Assembly: GCF_000826545.1 (NCBI RefSeq)
Contig: NZ_CDME01000002.1
Coordinates: forward strand, 992,001-1,056,000
Source of the DNA: Kibdelosporangium sp. MJ126-NF4
GTDB taxonomy: Bacteria; Actinomycetota; Actinomycetes; Mycobacteriales; Pseudonocardiaceae
Direction: 5' to 3'
DNA length: 64,000 nt
This document shows, piece by piece, positions 16,124 through 23,781 of the stretch. The notes beneath the pieces were generated by a model. The model did not search any database and was not told the DNA's origin. It saw nothing but the letters and a program-made list of their open reading frames with translations. Within the stretch, counting starts at the first letter, position 1; the number at the start of each line of letters is the position of its first letter. Position numbers and translations under genes: made by a program.

Positions 16124-16145
16124 CCGGTCTGGTACCACCTGGATC

Positions 16146-17471
16146 ATGCGAACACCTGCGCTGGTGCTGACCATGCTCCTCGTGGCCGCGCCGCTCTCCG
16201 CGACCGCCGCGGAGAGCGGCTTCCGCGTTGTCACCACGGGGATGGCGGATCCGTACGAGATCACGGTCGGCCAGGACGGGTGGATCTGGGCGACCGAGAA
16301 GTCCGGGATGCGGGTCGTGCGGATCGACCCGCGCACCGGCGAACAGCGCGTCGCGGTGAAGATCACCGACGCCGTGCACACCATCTGGTCGCAGGACGGC
16401 GTGCTCGGCATGGCGATGCAGCCCGCCAGCCCGAACGTGTTCGTGGCCTACACCTACGACAGCGACCCAGGACCGGCGATGACCACCCGGACCAAGATCG
16501 TCCGTTTCACCAATGTGGACGGACGGCTGCGCGACCCGGTCGCCGTGATCACCGGAATGCCCGCCGGGCCGGACCACCAGTCGGCACGCCTGGTCTACGG
16601 GCCGAACCAGAAGCTGTACTACACGATCGGCGACCAGGGCGCGAACCAACTCGACCGCAAGTGCGACCCCAACCAGGCACAACGGCTGCCGACCGCCGAC
16701 GAGGTCCGCGACCGTGACTGGTCGGCGTATCGCGGCAAGGTACTGCGCCTGGAGCTGGACGGCTCGATCCCGGCGGACAACCCCATCCTGGACGGCGTCC
16801 GCAGCCACGTGTACACCTACGGGCACCGCAACCCGCAAGGCCTGGTGTTCGGCGCGAACGGGATCCTGTACTCCAGCGAGCAGGGGCCGAAGACCGACGA
16901 CGAGGTCAACATCATCAGCCGCGGCGCGAACTACGGCTGGCCGCACGTCGCCGGATACCGCGACGACAACGCCTACGTGTACGGCAACTGGTCGGCCGCC
17001 CCGGACTGCCACGAGCTGACCTACGACGACCTGGCCCTCCCGCCCTCCGTGCCGCGGGCGCGGGAATCGGCGTGGAACGTGTCCTTCACCGCGCCGATCA
17101 GAACGTTCGAGACTGTGCCCGACTCGTACGACTTCACCGACGACAAGTGCGCGGAGAACGAGCAGTGGTACATCTGCTGGCCGACCGTGGCGCCCGCCGG
17201 ATTGGACTACGTGGGCGGCAGTCTGCTGATGCCCGCGTTGAAGGACGGCACCGTGTACCGGCTCGTGCTGAGCGCTGACGGCAGGACGGTCGCGTCCGTC
17301 CAGCCGATGTGGCGAACCGTCAACCGGTACCGGGACATCGCGGTCAGCCCGGACGGCAGGACGATCTACGTCGCCACCGACAACTCGGGGCAGACCAAGG
17401 ACATCAACGGCAAACCGACCAGCGCACTGGCCCATCCCGGTTCGATCCTGGAGTTCAGGCTGGCTTCGTAG
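16146..17471 (+). CDS. Secreted PQQ-dependent-type soluble sugar dehydrogenase
   Basis: 441 residues with a Sec signal peptide (MRTPALVLTMLLVAAPLSATAAE). The six-bladed propeller has motifs of the soluble glucose/sorbosone dehydrogenase (GdhB/Ylii) family. These are the catalytic-histidine region GPDHQSARLVYGP, then YTIGDQGANQ, YGHRNPQGLVFG, SEQGPKTDDEVNII and GANYGWPHVAGY. Relatives oxidise aldoses with PQQ and pass electrons to extracellular acceptors. It lies 22 nt after the DHA2 pump on the same strand, possibly co-transcribed by read-through. Its end is 3 nt from the convergent P450 stop. Confidence 0.88.
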   Translation: MRTPALVLTMLLVAAPLSATAAESGFRVVTTGMADPYEITVGQDGWIWATEKSGMRVVRIDPRTGEQRVAVKITDAVHTIWSQDGVLGMAMQPASPNVFVAYTYDSDPGPAMTTRTKIVRFTNVDGRLRDPVAVITGMPAGPDHQSARLVYGPNQKLYYTIGDQGANQLDRKCDPNQAQRLPTADEVRDRDWSAYRGKVLRLELDGSIPADNPILDGVRSHVYTYGHRNPQGLVFGANGILYSSEQGPKTDDEVNIISRGANYGWPHVAGYRDDNAYVYGNWSAAPDCHELTYDDLALPPSVPRARESAWNVSFTAPIRTFETVPDSYDFTDDKCAENEQWYICWPTVAPAGLDYVGGSLLMPALKDGTVYRLVLSADGRTVASVQPMWRTVNRYRDIAVSPDGRTIYVATDNSGQTKDINGKPTSALAHPGSILEFRLAS

Positions 17472-17474
17472 GGC

Positions 17475-18551
17475 TCACCACGTCACCGGCAGTTCCCGCA
17501 CCCGCGCGGTGAACGTGCCACCGACCATGGCCAGTTCGTCCTCCGCCACAGCCAGGCGCAGTTGCGGGAAGCGGGCGGGCAGCGCCGTGAACACCTCGGT
17601 GAGCTCCAACCGCGCCAGCGGCGCCCCGATACAGTGCCACGGCCCGTGTCCGAAGGACAGGTGCGGGTTCGGCGTTCGGGTGACGTCGAAGCGTTCCGGT
17701 TCGGCGAAGGCCGCCGGGTCCACATTGGCCAGTGTGGTGTCCAGGAGCACCGCGTCCCCGCGCCGGACCGCCGTACCGTCGATCTGCACGTCCTGCCTGG
17801 CGTAGCGGGGGAATCCGAAGCCGGACGAGTCGCCCAGCCGTAGCACCTCCTCCACCGCGCCCGGGGCCAGCTCGGGCCGGTCGCGCAGCAGCTCCCACTG
17901 GTCCCGGTGTCGAGACAGCAGGCGCACACCGTCATCGACGGTCACGGCCACGCTGTCGTAGCCCGCGAACAGCAGCATGGTCGCCATCCCTGCGGTGTCC
18001 TCAGTGGATAGACCGGCGGCGCGGAGCCCGGACAGCACGTCCTCGCCGTCGCCGGTCGCGCGTTGCGCCAGCTCGGTCAGGTAGTCGGTCAGATCGGCCT
18101 GTCCGGGCGCGTCGGGCTCGTCCATCCGGTCGACCAGCTTGCGCAGCAGATCACGGTCGGCGTACGGCACGCCGAGCAGCGCGCACAGCACCCGGGCGGA
18201 CAACGGCGCCGAGAGCGTGGCGTGCAGGTCCACCGGTGGCGTGCGCCCCGCCAGCTCGTCCAGCAGTTCCGCGACGAGCGCGCGCACCGGTTCCCGTAAC
18301 GCCCGCAGCCGCCGTCCGCCGAAGAACGGCTGCAGCAGCGCCCGCACCGCCTGGTGCTCGGCGTGTTCGTCGTCGTGCGAGTACAGCGGCGACGGGCCCT
18401 CCAGCGGGTGCTCGCCGAACCGCGCCGCCGACTCCGGCGCGGGATGGGTGAGCCCGAGCCGACGGTCGGTGTACCACTGCCGGACCTCGGCGTGTCCGCC
18501 GAGTTGCCACGCCTGGTCGCCTGTGGGCGTGCGCATCCGCCGCACTGTCAT
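17475..18551 (-). CDS. Cytochrome P450
   Basis: 358 residues, slightly short for a bacterial P450 (about 400). The heme-binding loop FGHGPWHCIGAPLARLE carries the axial cysteine, VEEVLRL holds the ExxR pair, and the I-helix is FAGYDSVAV, where the usual Thr after the acidic residue is Ser. No ferredoxin or ferredoxin reductase gene is nearby, so it depends on partners elsewhere. AGGAGG precedes the ATG at 18551. It is divergent from a TetR regulator with GTATAC repeats between them, which suggests induction by a small molecule. Confidence 0.92.
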   Translation of the reverse strand: MTVRRMRTPTGDQAWQLGGHAEVRQWYTDRRLGLTHPAPESAARFGEHPLEGPSPLYSHDDEHAEHQAVRALLQPFFGGRRLRALREPVRALVAELLDELAGRTPPVDLHATLSAPLSARVLCALLGVPYADRDLLRKLVDRMDEPDAPGQADLTDYLTELAQRATGDGEDVLSGLRAAGLSTEDTAGMATMLLFAGYDSVAVTVDDGVRLLSRHRDQWELLRDRPELAPGAVEEVLRLGDSSGFGFPRYARQDVQIDGTAVRRGDAVLLDTTLANVDPAAFAEPERFDVTRTPNPHLSFGHGPWHCIGAPLARLELTEVFTALPARFPQLRLAVAEDELAMVGGTFTARVRELPVTW

Positions 18552-18578
18552 GACGCCTCCTGAAGTAGACACGAGGAG

Positions 18579-18613
18579 ATATACATTGAGGTATACAAGT
18601 CCAGGTATACACT
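18579..18613. promoter_or_regulatory. GTATAC repeat cluster, probable TetR operator and promoter
   Basis: ATATAC at 18579-18584, GTATAC at 18591-18596 and GTATAC at 18605-18610, spaced 12 and 14 nt centre to centre, lie between the P450 start and the TetR start. A -10-like TACACT (18608-18613), 8 nt before the TetR ATG, overlaps the last copy. The sites would therefore block the regulator promoter when bound. Confidence 0.6.
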
Positions 18614-18621
18614 AGCGGGCG

Positions 18622-19161
18622 ATGACTCGGCTACCTCGCGCCCAGCGCCGCGAACAGATACTGGAAGCGGCGACAGAAGTCGTGTCCCGCAACGGGTTCG
18701 CGGTCACCGGCCTGGACGATATCGCCGCGGCGGCCGGGGTGACCCGGATGATCCTCTACCGGCACTTCGAGTCCCGCGACGACCTGTGCCGGGCAGTGCT
18801 GGACCGGGCGGCAAGACGGCTGGCCGAGGCAGCGGGAGACGACATCGGCGCCGCGAGCGTGCGCGCACTGGTGGGCTGGGCGGCCCGCGAGCCTGCCGCG
18901 TTCCGCGTGCTGTTCCGGCACGCCGTCCACGACCCCACCTTTGCCCCGGTCGCGGTCGACGTGCGTGCGGCGATGGTGGCGGAGGTGCACACGCGGATCA
19001 CCGAGGACACTCCGCCGGGCCCCTGGACGCGATGGTCCGCCGAACTGGCTGTCAGTACGTGTCTTGAGGCCGTGCTCGCCTGGCTCGACGTGGGCGCTCC
19101 CGACCCGCGACAGGCCGAGGAACGCATCACCACCGCAGTGGCCGCAGTGGTGACCGCCTAG
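18622..19161 (+). CDS. TetR-family transcriptional regulator
   Basis: 179 residues. Helix-turn-helix at about 8-52 ([40 protein letters not shown]). The rest is a variable helical ligand-binding domain. Divergent from the P450 gene with a repeat cluster between them, so the P450 is the likely regulated target together with the regulator itself. Probably leaderless or weakly led: no Shine-Dalgarno, TACACT 8 nt upstream. The ligand cannot be predicted. Confidence 0.88.
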   Translation: MTRLPRAQRREQILEAATEVVSRNGFAVTGLDDIAAAAGVTRMILYRHFESRDDLCRAVLDRAARRLAEAAGDDIGAASVRALVGWAAREPAAFRVLFRHAVHDPTFAPVAVDVRAAMVAEVHTRITEDTPPGPWTRWSAELAVSTCLEAVLAWLDVGAPDPRQAEERITTAVAAVVTA

Positions 19162-19230
19162 CCGAAGAGTTGGCCACGGATCATGCCTGTCCGGCGACGT
19201 GGACATGTCGATCGTGAAACGGTGCCAGGC

Positions 19231-19236
19231 TATGGT
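19231..19236 (+). promoter_or_regulatory. -10 hexamer of a likely leaderless promoter
   Basis: TATGGT ends 7 nt before the ATG at 19244, which supports that start over the in-frame ATG codons at 19199, 19205 and 19232. Confidence 0.45.
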
Positions 19237-19243
19237 CCGCATC

Positions 19244-20161
19244 ATGCTTGCGTTGACCGTTGTGCCCGGTGCCCCACATGTCGCACTGACCGAAGTCGCG
19301 GATCCCACGCCATTACCTGACCAAGCGCTCGTCCGAGTCAAGGCGTTCTCGCTCAACCGCGGCGAAGTCCTCGACCTGCCCACACGCCCGGAAGGCTCCA
19401 TCACGGGCTGGGACGCGGCCGGTGTGGTGGAGCACGCCGCCGCGGACGGCAGTGGACCGGCGGCGGGAACTCGGGTGGTCGGTCTGGTCAGGGTCGGCGC
19501 CTGGGCGGAACTCGCGGCGATCCCCACCAACAGGCTGACACCGATACCGGACGGTGTGTCACACGCCCAGGCGTCCACATTGCCCACTGCGGGTGTGACA
19601 GCGTTGCGGTCGTTGGAGATCGGCGGCCTGCTGCTGGCCAAGCGAGTACTGATCACGGGCGCGACCGGGGGAGTCGGCCGGATGGCGCTGCAACTGGCAA
19701 GCCTCAGTGGTGCTCACGTCACCGCGCTCGTCCGTGATCTCGCGGCGGAATCGTTGCTCCGGGGCCTCGGCGCGAGCGCGGTCGTGAACGCTTTGACCGA
19801 GGACTTCGACTTGATTGTGGAAGGCGTCGGCGGCGCCACGTTAGGCACGGCCATTGAGCATCTGGCCAAACGTGGCGTCCTGGTCAACATCGCGACACTG
19901 GACCCTGCGGAGTCCGTCACCTTCCGGATGTCCCGCTACACCCGCTCGCCCGGCGCGCGGATCTACACCTTCAACAGCTTCGACGAGACCGCCGCCCACG
20001 ACAGCGGAACGAGCGACCTCGTCCGCCTCTGCGCCCTCGTCGCGGACGGCAGGCTCGACTGCCAGATCGAACTCGAACACTCATGGCGCACCGTCGCCGA
20101 CGCAATCGACGCCCTGCTCAGCCGCCGGGTCGGCGGCAAGGTTGTCCTGCACATCGACTAG
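19244..20161 (+). CDS. Zinc-independent quinone oxidoreductase (MDR superfamily)
   Basis: 305 residues, short for the family. The GroES-like N-terminal domain ([25 protein letters not shown]) lacks the catalytic zinc cysteines, so this is the quinone oxidoreductase branch. The NADPH-binding Rossmann loop is [16 protein letters not shown]. It probably reduces quinones or enones in the cytoplasm. Start at 19244 follows the leaderless spacing and matches the usual family N-terminus ([18 protein letters not shown]). Its end is 3 nt from the convergent aldose epimerase stop. Confidence 0.85.
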   Translation: MLALTVVPGAPHVALTEVADPTPLPDQALVRVKAFSLNRGEVLDLPTRPEGSITGWDAAGVVEHAAADGSGPAAGTRVVGLVRVGAWAELAAIPTNRLTPIPDGVSHAQASTLPTAGVTALRSLEIGGLLLAKRVLITGATGGVGRMALQLASLSGAHVTALVRDLAAESLLRGLGASAVVNALTEDFDLIVEGVGGATLGTAIEHLAKRGVLVNIATLDPAESVTFRMSRYTRSPGARIYTFNSFDETAAHDSGTSDLVRLCALVADGRLDCQIELEHSWRTVADAIDALLSRRVGGKVVLHID

Positions 20162-20164
20162 CGA

Positions 20165-21127
20165 CTAGCCGGACAGCCCCCAACTGCCCCGGTGGGACTG
20201 GCCTGGCTCCAGGGTGATCAACCCGTCGCCGGAGTTGAACGCGTTGGGTGCGGAGGTCATCGGCTCGATGCTGATTCCGGCGCGGGCGGGACGGCCCGGC
20301 GCGCCGTCATCGGTGTAGACCTGCACGAACTCGTGGGTCCCGTCCATCCAGAGCCGGATCTGGTCCACCGACACGGTGGCGATCCCGTCCTCGCGCCGCA
20401 GGTCGGTGAAACAGGTGTCGAGCTTGGTGGCGCCGACCTGCCGGGTGGCGCGGAAGTCGTACGGTGTGCCGTCCACACCGGACCGGCCGACCGGGATGAG
20501 CATGTCGTTGTTCACCAGGTAGGTCTCCGCGGGCACGGTGAGCCTGGCCGCGTTGACGTCCACTCGGAAGTACGGGTGGTACCCCGCGCCCAGCGGCGCG
20601 ACCGTCGTGCCGACGTTGCGGGCGGTCAGCATCACCTGCACGCCGTGGGGCCGCAGGGCGTACTCCAGTTGGAACCGCAGTGCGAACGGGTAGCCGTACT
20701 GCGGGTGCAGCGTGTACTCGAGAGTGACGCGGTCCTTGTCGTGCCGGACCGGTGTCCACGCCGCCCAGCTGACCAGGCCGTGAATGGCGTGGCCGCTCCA
20801 GTTCTCACTGGCCGGTGTCTGATACTCCGTGCCGCGGAAGGTGTAGGTGGCGCTGTCGATCCGATTCGCCCACGGCAACAGCACCTTTCCGAAGAAGCTG
20901 TCGCCGAGTTGGTCGGCGGGATGGGTCAGCAGCAGCTCCCTGCCGTCGACCTGCCAGGACCGCAGCGCGGCCCCGACCTCGGTGACCACGAGCTTATGGT
21001 TGCCGGAGGACAACGGGAACTGCCGCCCGCTCGGGGCGATCACATCCCGCGCGTTCGCGGTGTCGGGCAACGCCAGTGGCACGGCGGCAGCCGCGGCCAG
21101 GACACCGCGACGGGAGATCTGGGGCAT
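20165..21127 (-). CDS. Secreted aldose 1-epimerase
   Basis: 320 residues with a twin-arginine-like export signal (SRRGVLAAAAAVPLALPDTANA). The galactose-mutarotase fold is shown by LLPWANRID, the first catalytic histidine region GHAIHGLVSW and the second GAGYHPYFRV. The late acidic region carrying the base is less clear. It interconverts alpha and beta anomers of aldoses, here outside the membrane, which would suit the extracellular sugar dehydrogenases encoded in this window. Export by Tat is inferred from the RR pair. Confidence 0.85.
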   Translation of the reverse strand: MPQISRRGVLAAAAAVPLALPDTANARDVIAPSGRQFPLSSGNHKLVVTEVGAALRSWQVDGRELLLTHPADQLGDSFFGKVLLPWANRIDSATYTFRGTEYQTPASENWSGHAIHGLVSWAAWTPVRHDKDRVTLEYTLHPQYGYPFALRFQLEYALRPHGVQVMLTARNVGTTVAPLGAGYHPYFRVDVNAARLTVPAETYLVNNDMLIPVGRSGVDGTPYDFRATRQVGATKLDTCFTDLRREDGIATVSVDQIRLWMDGTHEFVQVYTDDGAPGRPARAGISIEPMTSAPNAFNSGDGLITLEPGQSHRGSWGLSG

Positions 21128-21161
21128 GGGGTCATCATCGCGGAAAACGCCGCGTGGGCAC

Positions 21162-21620
21162 TCAGGATTCGGCGAGCTCGGCCAACCTGTCCACGGACGC
21201 CTGGAGCTTGTCCGGTGTGGTGGCGCGGGCGCGGGCGACGCGGTTCTCGTCGGTCAACCGCGACCAGTCGTAGGTGTGCGTGACCCGGGTGCGCGCCTCG
21301 TCGACCGGTTCAAGCTCCCATCGCCACAGGTGCCCGGGTGGCTCTTTGCCCGGTTCTGAGGGCAGCCACGCGATGCGGCGTCCTTCCTCGAACTCGACGA
21401 CCCGGTTTTCCCGGGCACCACGCCGGGTGAGCGTCATCGTGAATGTCTCGCCCACGGCGCGGACGCGCTGGTTCGGGGCCGCTTCCGCGAGGTTGTCGTT
21501 GCCGTCCCAGCGCGGTTGCTGTGCCGGGTCGGCGATCAGGTCGAAGATCTGCTGTGCGCTGGTCGCGATCTCACGCTGGAAGCTCACGACCTTCGGGGTC
21601 TCGGTCACCGGCCGATTCAA
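21162..21620 (-). CDS. SRPBCC (START-like) domain protein
   Basis: 152 residues. The pattern VVSFQREIATSAQQIFDLIADPAQQPRWDG, then FTMTLTRRGARENRVVEFEEGRRIAW and WRWELEPVDEARTRVTHTYDW is typical of polyketide cyclase/dehydrase-like SRPBCC proteins, which bind lipophilic ligands. The first codon appears to be TTG at 21620 with GAAGGC just upstream; GTG at 21608 is an alternative. It lies 12 nt after the MarR gene, so both are probably one transcript. Confidence 0.82.
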   Translation of the reverse strand: MNRPVTETPKVVSFQREIATSAQQIFDLIADPAQQPRWDGNDNLAEAAPNQRVRAVGETFTMTLTRRGARENRVVEFEEGRRIAWLPSEPGKEPPGHLWRWELEPVDEARTRVTHTYDWSRLTDENRVARARATTPDKLQASVDRLAELAES

Positions 21621-21632
21621 GCACGCCTTCGG

Positions 21633-22061
21633 CTACTCGCCAGCGGCGAACCACCGGTCGAGCCTCGCCATCGCTTCCGCGGTCACGTCGAACGTGTCCG
21701 CGCCGATCGCGGCGCGCATCTGGTCGTTGAACTCCTCGATCACCGGGCGGACCTTCGTGAGCACTGCGCGGCCCGCCGCGGTGAGGTCGAGCATGATCGC
21801 CCGGTACTGGCGGGGGTGGACCCGTTTGCTGACCAGCCCGGCATCCACGAGGCGGGCCACCATCGCGGTGATCGCCGACTCTCGTTGCCCGAGCGCCTGC
21901 GCCAACTCCTGCTGCGTGATGCTGGGCTGTTCCTGTACGGCGAACAGCGCGCCCAGTTGGGCCGTGGTGATCCCTGCCGCGCTCACACACCGCCGGTCGG
22001 CCGCGACGCGCAACTGATGCGCCGCCCGTTGGAGCAGGAAGTACAGCCGCTGGTCTGCCAT
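21633..22061 (-). CDS. MarR-family transcriptional regulator
   Basis: 142 residues. Winged helix-turn-helix centred on ITQQELAQALGQRESAITAMVARLVDAGLVSKRVHPRQYRAI, with dimerising helices at both ends, as in MarR regulators. ATG at 22061 is chosen over an in-frame upstream codon at 22079. It heads an operon with the SRPBCC gene and is divergent from a PaaI-type thioesterase. A perfect 24-bp palindrome lies between the two, almost certainly its binding site. Confidence 0.9.
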   Translation of the reverse strand: MADQRLYFLLQRAAHQLRVAADRRCVSAAGITTAQLGALFAVQEQPSITQQELAQALGQRESAITAMVARLVDAGLVSKRVHPRQYRAIMLDLTAAGRAVLTKVRPVIEEFNDQMRAAIGADTFDVTAEAMARLDRWFAAGE

Positions 22062-22098
22062 AGCCCTAGATCTTGACAAAGAACGGCGGGCGGCACAT

Positions 22099-22122
22099 CC
22101 TCACTTCACTAGTGAAGTGAGG
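22099..22122. promoter_or_regulatory. 24-bp perfect palindrome, probable MarR operator
   Basis: Half site CCTCACTTCACT followed directly by its reverse complement, without a spacer. It lies 38 nt upstream of the MarR start and 8 nt upstream of the thioesterase start, where a bound dimer would cover the thioesterase ribosome binding site and probably both promoters. Confidence 0.8.
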
Positions 22123-22129
22123 GGAACGG

Positions 22130-22522
22130 ATGGACATCGAGTACGCGCGCGCAGGCCTGGCCCGGCAGCCGTTCAGCGTTCTGGTGGGGGCGAGGCTGAC
22201 ATCGTTCGGCGACGGCGCGGCGGTCATCGAGATCGACGCGCGCGACGAGTTGCGTCAGCAGAACGGCTACCTGCACGGCGGCGTGGTCTCCTACGCCGCC
22301 GACAACACACTCACCTTCGCGGCCGGATCGGTCCTCGGCCCGTCGTTGCTCACGGCCGGTTTCACCATCGACTACGTCCGCCCGGCCGACGGGCACACAC
22401 TGCGCGCCGAGGCCCGTGTCATCCAGTCCAGCAAGTCACGGGCGACCTGCCGCTGTGAGATCTACTCCGACGAAGAACTGTGCGCGGTCGCGCAAGGCAC
22501 TGCTGTCGCTGTCAAACGATGA
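22130..22522 (+). CDS. PaaI-family hotdog-fold thioesterase
   Basis: 130 residues, the normal size. The hotdog motif NGYLHGGVVSYAADNTLTFAA carries the HGG active-site region, followed by the FTIDYVRPA strand and ARVIQSSKSRATCRCEIYS. It should hydrolyse acyl- or aryl-CoA thioesters. GAGGGGA precedes the ATG. It is divergent from the MarR regulator, and MarR proteins often sense aromatic or acyl-CoA compounds. That fits, but the substrate is inference. Its end overlaps the convergent hydrolase-like gene by 11 nt. Confidence 0.87.
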   Translation: MDIEYARAGLARQPFSVLVGARLTSFGDGAAVIEIDARDELRQQNGYLHGGVVSYAADNTLTFAAGSVLGPSLLTAGFTIDYVRPADGHTLRAEARVIQSSKSRATCRCEIYSDEELCAVAQGTAVAVKR

Positions 22523-23651
22523 AGCTGACATCCGGGTGCTCGGCGGAGGGCCCGCGCAGCAGCCCACTGTCGCGGCCACGCAGATGCAGGTCGAAGAACG
22601 CCGTCAGGTAGGCCCGTTGCGCGGCGATCGACCGTACGGGCGCGATCGTGCCGACCTCGTTGCCGTAGTCGAACGGCGGATAGCCGTTGCGGATCGACGG
22701 GAACAACGCCTGGTAGTCGCAGAACGACCCCCAGGTGGAGCCTTCCAGTTGGAGGTTGAGCTTCCAGCCGGTGAGCTTCGGCCAGAACGCGCGCCACCCC
22801 GGATCGTCCCGATGGTTGTTGGCCGCCTCGGAATCGCTGAACTGCAGGAACGGCACAGAACCCGCTGCGGTCACCCACGGTCCGATGACCTCCGGCATTC
22901 CCGCCACGGCGTCGATCCGGACTCCGTCGGCGGCCGCCCGCAGACCGGCCACCGCACCACCGACCATCCCGAACACGCCCACAGTGGACACATCGAACCG
23001 CGCCCGGATGGTGTCCAGCACGAACGCCATGTCCTCGGCCCGGCTTCGGACGGTCCGGATCTGCTTGTCCAGCAGGTCGGCGGGGTCACTCATGTCCGGC
23101 ATCGCCTGCGGTTTGATGGTTTCCAGCCGTCCGTGCGGGAACTCGACCGCCAGCGCCTCGTGCGTCCCCTCGGTCGTCACCACCAGGTAGCCGCGGCTGG
23201 CGAGTTCCTCCACCACCAGGGTGGCGTACGACCGGATCTCCAGGTGCTTGGGGGAGAACAGGATCACCGGCCTGCGTCCCGGCAGCATCGGTGCCTCCAG
23301 CCGGGCGTGTGTCCGGATTCCCGTCCAGTTCAGGACTCGGGTGGGGACAGTGGGCAGCACGAGCCGTTGGTACTCCTCGGCCACGAGCCGTGACTGATAG
23401 CGCGCGAGGGGACATTCCCGGGTTCGCCGTGCCGGGTACCACACGCTGACCATCAGTTCCCGGTAGCGCTTGTCCGGCAGCCAGGGATCCCGGCGGGAGC
23501 GGTCGACCAGGTGCAGATCGGTCCGTCCGATCGAGTACGGCCCCGTCGGCGCGGGCAGAACGGGTGTGACCGTGGCCGCTTGCGCGGGTACGCCCACGCC
23601 GATGATCCCCGCTGCTCCGGTCCCGGCGAGCAATGTCCGCCTTGTCATCAT
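22512..23651 (-). CDS. Secreted PAF-acetylhydrolase-like protein lacking catalytic Ser and His
   Basis: 379 residues with a Tat-type signal (TRRTLLAGTGAAGIIGVGVPAQA). The overall pattern follows bacterial platelet-activating-factor acetylhydrolase/lipase-like proteins: ELMVSVWYPA, GRRPVILFSP, RAEDMAFVLDTI, then the strand-turn-helix GVFGMVGGAVAG. In active relatives that turn reads GHSxGG; here the nucleophile position is Val230. The late GxxHxSFxD region reads GSTWGSFCD, with Trp307 in place of the histidine. The protein is therefore probably not a hydrolase and may bind lipid or another ligand. It lies downstream of the subtilase gene on the same strand. Confidence 0.72.
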   Translation of the reverse strand: MMTRRTLLAGTGAAGIIGVGVPAQAATVTPVLPAPTGPYSIGRTDLHLVDRSRRDPWLPDKRYRELMVSVWYPARRTRECPLARYQSRLVAEEYQRLVLPTVPTRVLNWTGIRTHARLEAPMLPGRRPVILFSPKHLEIRSYATLVVEELASRGYLVVTTEGTHEALAVEFPHGRLETIKPQAMPDMSDPADLLDKQIRTVRSRAEDMAFVLDTIRARFDVSTVGVFGMVGGAVAGLRAAADGVRIDAVAGMPEVIGPWVTAAGSVPFLQFSDSEAANNHRDDPGWRAFWPKLTGWKLNLQLEGSTWGSFCDYQALFPSIRNGYPPFDYGNEVGTIAPVRSIAAQRAYLTAFFDLHLRGRDSGLLRGPSAEHPDVSFIV

Positions 23652-23684
23652 GGCGCCACGATTCCGTTGTGGATTGTTCTGCCG

Positions 23685-23700
23685 CCTCCCGCGCGGGAGG
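23685..23700. promoter_or_regulatory. 16-bp GC palindrome between subtilase and PAF-AH-like gene
   Basis: CCTCCC-GCGC-GGGAGG, 81 nt beyond the subtilase stop and 34 nt before the next minus-strand start. It can form a hairpin with a GCGC loop but has no T-tract in the minus direction. It is either a weak terminator or an operator. Confidence 0.35.
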
Positions 23701-23781
23701 AAAACGTCTCCCTCTCAGGTCCGCACCGACCGGATGTGGGTGGGGGACATCTGGCCGATGGTCCACACCGCGCTACTTCGC

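Noticed and set aside
17475..19161. Biosynthetic gene cluster around the P450
   Set aside because: No polyketide synthase, NRPS, terpene or RiPP gene nearby; the P450 pairs only with a TetR regulator.
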